Shown here: piece after piece, positions 53,117 through 55,938 of the stretch
Layout of the letters: every line of letters starts with the position of its first letter
Position numbering within the stretch: the first letter of the stretch is position 1
Source of the DNA: an uncultured Bacteroidales bacterium
GTDB taxonomy: Bacteria; Bacteroidota; Bacteroidia; Bacteroidales; Bacteroidaceae
NCBI GenBank assembly: GCA_902798685.1
Contig: CADBXO010000007.1
Location: 1 to 55,938, forward strand
Reading direction: 5' to 3'
DNA length: 55,938 nt
Position numbers and translations under genes: made by a program
Notes under the pieces: model-generated
What the model was told of the DNA's origin: nothing
Database searches by the model: none
The model's input: only the letters and a program-made list of their open reading frames with translations

Positions 53117-54946
53117 ATGGGTAGTATAGTCCTTTACATAATGGAATGGGCGTTTGCCCTGATAGTGCTGCTGACCATCTACAAGGCAGTATTCAGCGGA
53201 ACCACATTCTACCGCTTCAACCGGTTTTACCTGCTGGGAGCCACAGTACTCTCGGCCCTTCTCCCCCTTGTGCAAATTACCATACCTGAAAAGACACCTG
53301 TTGTAAGCGAAATGGCAATTGAACGAATGGAGTTTGCCCAGGAACTGACAGGGACATTCACATTCTTGGAAGAACCCGATGATTCCGTAATGGCCGATAT
53401 GCCCCTACCCACCCATCGGACCAGTCTTTGGGCGGTAATCCTGGTATGCATGTATTCCGCTTACGTGATTATGCTTCTGACAGGTTGGACCCGCAGCATC
53501 ATCAGAGCAAGACGGTTCCTGCGCGGAAAGAACCGCCGTCGCATAAGCCGCTCTGTCTGGCTGGTTACGCACGACGAGGATTTCGGCCCGTTCAGTTGGA
53601 TGAACAACATCGTCATATCCGATACAGAAAGCGGTTTTGCCCGCCGTGCAGGTCTGCGGCACGAATATTCCCATGTAAGGCTGCTGCATTCCGTTGATCT
53701 GGTATTTCTGCTGGCCTGCACCATTGTAAATCCGGTGTGCTGGCTCGTACTCCAGGAGATAAAGATAGTACACGAATATGAAGCCGATAATGAAGTGATC
53801 AATCGTTACGGCATCCGCAACAGTGATTATCAGAAACTGTTGATAATGAGAACCGTCGGCGCAGAGGCCTATGCGCTTGCCAGTTCCTTTAACCTAAACA
53901 TCAAAAAGAGAATTATTATGTTGAACAAGAATCAAACCAAGAAGAGACGCCTCATATGGCTTCTGATTCTGATTCCCCTTTTGGGAATGACATCTGTCCT
54001 GTTTGCCCGTACCGAATTAACAATCGGAACCGATTCGTACGATTACAATGAATTCCGTATAATAATCCAGGGCGATAAAATCGGTGGACAAAAACTGAAA
54101 TGGCACAGCGATAACGGTATTGACGAGTGCTTAGCCGCCAATGAGCCAAGCCGATTGCAGCTTAACGAGGTTGGAGATTATCTGGATAATTCAGATATCG
54201 TCAAAGAGCGCGTTCAGAGAGTAACGCTTGTGATATGGCCGGATGCACCAACTCAGACCATAGATGAAATCAAAACGATTCTCAGAAAGAAAGAGTTGCT
54301 CGATATACGTTATGAGGAGCCTCCCGCCTCCCTAGATACAATCGGACCTCAGATCTTTCCCTATGTCGGTGAGGAACTTCAATTTGAAACAATGGATGAT
54401 CCGGAGTTCCCCGGTGGAGTTGAAGGTCTTCTGGAATTCATGCGTAAGAACATAAAATATCCGGCCGATGCCCGGGAGCAAAATATTGTTGGCCGCGTGC
54501 TGGTAACGTTCATCATCAACAAGGATGGTGCAATTGAAGAACCTGAGGTCGTAAAGAGTGTTCACCCTTCTCTTGACGCCGAGGCTGTCAGGTTGATCTC
54601 TTCGATGCCTAACTGGAAACCCGGCACGGTCAGGGGCAAACCAGTACGCACCAGATACACCTTACCCGTAAATTTCCGTTTACACTCCGTTGAAACCACT
54701 CTCGAACGACCCACCTGGATTTTCATTGACACCATGGATAAAGCGGCGTCTGAGCAGTATGTGGTGATGTATCTGAAAGGTGAAGCAACCGACCATTCAA
54801 CTGCAGAAAGCCTGGAATCGGACATCAAAGACCTGTTCAATGGCAAAAGGAAATTCATTCAGGTTCCCAAATCGGATGAAAACCTTAAGAAAGTAAAGGA
54901 AATCATCGCAAAGTATCCTGACAAGAAAGTAAACTGGATGTTCTGA
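53117..54946 (+). CDS. BlaR1-like M56 metalloprotease with TonB C-terminal domain
   Basis: A 609-residue tandem paralogue of the preceding sensor. The first 300 residues are almost identical to it (zinc motif HEYSH at 182-186, last TM near 278-296), at the DNA level too. After the TM it has its own segment, then VGDYLDNSD to LLDIRYEEP, which aligns with the end of the first paralogue and recalls ExbD/TolR. A TonB C-terminal domain follows at about 429-522: PEFPGGVEGLLEFMRKNIKYP, GRVLVTFIINKDGAIEEPEV, NWKPGTVRGKPVRTRYTLPVNF. The last 85 residues are unrecognised. The frame upstream of 53117 (to 53033) is REP sequence, so the ATG conserved with the paralogue was chosen. Confidence 0.85.
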   Translation: MGSIVLYIMEWAFALIVLLTIYKAVFSGTTFYRFNRFYLLGATVLSALLPLVQITIPEKTPVVSEMAIERMEFAQELTGTFTFLEEPDDSVMADMPLPTHRTSLWAVILVCMYSAYVIMLLTGWTRSIIRARRFLRGKNRRRISRSVWLVTHDEDFGPFSWMNNIVISDTESGFARRAGLRHEYSHVRLLHSVDLVFLLACTIVNPVCWLVLQEIKIVHEYEADNEVINRYGIRNSDYQKLLIMRTVGAEAYALASSFNLNIKKRIIMLNKNQTKKRRLIWLLILIPLLGMTSVLFARTELTIGTDSYDYNEFRIIIQGDKIGGQKLKWHSDNGIDECLAANEPSRLQLNEVGDYLDNSDIVKERVQRVTLVIWPDAPTQTIDEIKTILRKKELLDIRYEEPPASLDTIGPQIFPYVGEELQFETMDDPEFPGGVEGLLEFMRKNIKYPADAREQNIVGRVLVTFIINKDGAIEEPEVVKSVHPSLDAEAVRLISSMPNWKPGTVRGKPVRTRYTLPVNFRLHSVETTLERPTWIFIDTMDKAASEQYVVMYLKGEATDHSTAESLESDIKDLFNGKRKFIQVPKSDENLKKVKEIIAKYPDKKVNWMF

Positions 54947-54961
54947 TCCAGTTGACAATGG

Positions 54962-55045
54962 GTGACATTGGGGACGGTTCTCTTTGGCCACTTTTGGTGA
55001 CAAAGAGAAGGTTTAGCTCGACAAAGTCAACCGTCCCCATTGTCA
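54962..55045. repeat. REP-like head-to-head pair B
   Basis: The left half (54962-54991) is a short-type unit, GTGACATTGGGGACGGTT then CTCTTTGGCCAC. After a 5-base spacer (TTTTG) the right half (54997-55045) is a long-type unit in reverse orientation, GTGACAAAGAG through CCGTCCCCATTGTCA. The facing CTCTTTG/CAAAGAG ends can pair into a hairpin. The arrangement resembles BIME-like REP pairs. It lies between the second M56 gene and the acetyltransferase. Confidence 0.75.
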
Positions 55046-55094
55046 TGGGATATCGGCTTTTACTATTGTATGGGTGGAGGTCTGGGATTTTCAG

Positions 55095-55102
55095 TATATT
55101 TG
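55095..55102 (+). promoter_or_regulatory. -7 box before the acetyltransferase gene
   Basis: TATATTTG lies 25 bases before the ATG at 55128 and fits the Bacteroidota consensus, so the gene should be expressed in this host. Confidence 0.55.
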
Positions 55103-55127
55103 CTTCTGCAACTAGCGATATGTCATC

Positions 55128-55778
55128 ATGAATAAGATTACGAACAGGCCTGACCCTAATGCGGCTTTCCCGAATCCTAAGATTCCAAGCCTCTGCTTCA
55201 TCAAGAATGTAGTGAAGAATCCGCGTATCATCATCGGAGATTACACTTACTACGACGATGTGGATGGTGCAGACCAGTTTGAGAAGCACGTTACACACTT
55301 CTACGATTTCATCGGCGACCGGCTGATTATCGGTAAGTTCTGCGCCATCGCAAAAGGTGTAGAGTTTGTGATGAATGGTGCCAACCATCGGATGGACGGC
55401 GTGACCACTTACCCATTCTATGTAATAGGCGGTGATTGGGGTTCTGCTATTGCTCCAGTCAAGGATGAGCTTCCCCTGAAGGGCGATACTGTTGTGGGTA
55501 ATGATGTCTGGATTGGGCAGAATGTGACTATTATGCCAGGTGTTCACATCGGTGACGGCGCCATCATCGGAACAAACTCTGTTGTGGCCAAGGACATTCC
55601 TCCTTATACGGTTGCAGTAGGCAACCCTTGCCGGGTGGTAAGGAAGCGTTTTGATGACGAACTCATTGCTTATCTGCTGGATCTGAAATGGTGGGATTGG
55701 GACATCGAGAAGATTGAGGCCAACTTTGAGGCCCTGTCAAGTGGCGACCTCACGCTTATCAGAAAGATTGATAAATAG
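55128..55778 (+). CDS. Vat/CatB-type xenobiotic O-acetyltransferase
   Basis: A 216-residue left-handed beta-helix acetyltransferase. Typical family blocks are IIIGDYTYYDD, GDRLIIGKFCAIAKGVEFVMNGANHRMDGVTTYPF with the catalytic His at residue 87, and hexapeptide repeats VVGNDVWIGQNVTIMPGVHIGDGAIIGTNSVV. DIPPYTVAVGNPCRVVRKRF and the WWDWD C-terminal helix follow. Members acetylate streptogramin A or chloramphenicol; this sequence alone does not prove resistance. It is flanked on both sides by REP-like units in the same orientation and by an IS element downstream, so horizontal gain or mobilisation is likely. Confidence 0.9.
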   Translation: MNKITNRPDPNAAFPNPKIPSLCFIKNVVKNPRIIIGDYTYYDDVDGADQFEKHVTHFYDFIGDRLIIGKFCAIAKGVEFVMNGANHRMDGVTTYPFYVIGGDWGSAIAPVKDELPLKGDTVVGNDVWIGQNVTIMPGVHIGDGAIIGTNSVVAKDIPPYTVAVGNPCRVVRKRFDDELIAYLLDLKWWDWDIEKIEANFEALSSGDLTLIRKIDK

Positions 55779-55806
55779 ACTCCGTTGGGGGTGTGTAGAT
55801 AAGGTG

Positions 55807-55843
55807 GTGACACTGGGGACGGTTCTCTTTGGCTCCTTTTTGA
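55807..55843 (+). repeat. REP-like unit C, interrupted by an IS element
   Basis: GTGACACTGGGGACGGTT followed by CTCTTTGGCTCC and TTTTTG parallels the left half and spacer of pair B. The second half is absent, and IS3-type sequence starts exactly where it would begin. Confidence 0.65.
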
Positions 55844-55938
55844 TGTGACCCCAAAAAGTTGGACACCAACAAAGGGGTAAAAATGTATAGACATCATTCG
55901 TTTGAGGAGAAGCTAAAATACATGAAGCTTCTCGATGA
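55844..55938 (+). mobile_element. Left end of an IS3-family insertion sequence
   Basis: TGTGACCCCAAAAAGTTGGAC matches the terminal inverted-repeat style of IS3-family (IS150-type) elements. A transposase OrfA start follows at 55883. Only the left 95 bases are inside the window. Confidence 0.7.
55883..55938 (+). CDS. IS3-family transposase OrfA, 5' fragment
   Basis: The first 18 codons read MYRHHSFEEKLKYMKLLD, which is the beginning of a helix-turn-helix OrfA as in IS3/IS150 elements. A purine-rich stretch (AAAGGGG) precedes the ATG. The frame is open to the window edge, so the gene is cut by the window and not necessarily broken. Confidence 0.65.
   Translation, partial: MYRHHSFEEKLKYMKLLD

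Noticed and set aside
50810-54946. Beta-lactam resistance (bla/mec) operon
   Set aside because: Repressor and M56 proteins resemble that system, but there is no beta-lactamase or penicillin-binding sensor domain; C-terminal domains are ExbD- and TonB-like.
54903-55547. Long minus-strand reading frame across the acetyltransferase and REP pair B
   Set aside because: It lies antisense to a clear acetyltransferase with its own promoter, and its residues encode REP sequence and the reverse of a known family.
1-55938. CRISPR arrays, tRNA or rRNA genes
   Set aside because: No regularly spaced direct repeats, cloverleaf-like GTTCRA blocks or rRNA-conserved segments were noticed. A dedicated tRNA and CRISPR scan was not possible here.

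Overview
The window is a chromosomal segment of a Bacteroidota bacterium, most likely order Bacteroidales (Prevotella/Bacteroides-like). The evidence is a SusC/SusD pair, a gliding-motility/T9SS type B C-terminal domain, a Bacteroidota-type omega subunit, BamD and DUF4293 proteins, DUF3078 and DUF6057 proteins, and repeated -7 boxes of the Bacteroidota form TAnnTTTG 10-40 bases upstream of start codons. No rRNA, tRNA or CRISPR array was seen. All functional calls rest on reading motifs by eye; no database search was run.

Layout. 1-8.0 kb: a tight operon with an AddA-like helicase-nuclease, a secreted GH16 glucanase, a lipoprotein and an AddB-like nuclease. 8.0-11.2 kb: a small lipoprotein, a membrane-anchored AraC regulator and a type B carboxylesterase. 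11.3-16.2 kb: a class I methyltransferase, then uvrA behind a T9SS-type surface protein. 16.3-22.6 kb: a LysM/periplasmic-binding protein with an outer-membrane barrel, the bamD-omega-DUF4293 operon, and a C_GCAxxG protein with a C69 dipeptidase. 22.7-27.8 kb: uvrB, purU, an SDR and a DUF3078 barrel. 27.9-41.6 kb: yidC, an S9 peptidase overlapping an AraC regulator, a DsbD-type reductase, a flavin reductase with an RluA synthase, two probable small-RNA units, a third membrane AraC regulator, and gdhA with an M24 aminopeptidase. 42-50.3 kb: susC-susD, then DUF6057, a PD40 lipoprotein with a heme-type CxxCH motif, and a low-molecular-weight phosphatase.

The most unusual part is 50.3-55.9 kb. 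A 5'-truncated histidine-phosphatase remnant is followed by a BlaI-type repressor with a perfect TTACA-N3-TGTAA palindrome in its promoter. Two tandem, nearly duplicated BlaR1-like M56 metalloprotease sensors come next. Their N-terminal halves are almost identical, but the first carries a Bacteroidota ExbD-like periplasmic domain and the second a TonB C-terminal domain. The operon therefore seems to couple a proteolytic sensor/repressor switch to parts of the TonB energy-transducing machinery.

The same 5 kb is seeded with REP-like palindromic units sharing the core GGGGACGGTT. One lies at the stop codon of the first sensor, and a head-to-head pair and a single copy flank a Vat/CatB-type acetyltransferase. 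A core match lies at the breakpoint of the phosphatase remnant. An IS3-family element starts immediately after the last copy and runs off the window. This end of the window looks like a recently rearranged accessory region attached to an otherwise ordinary core chromosome.
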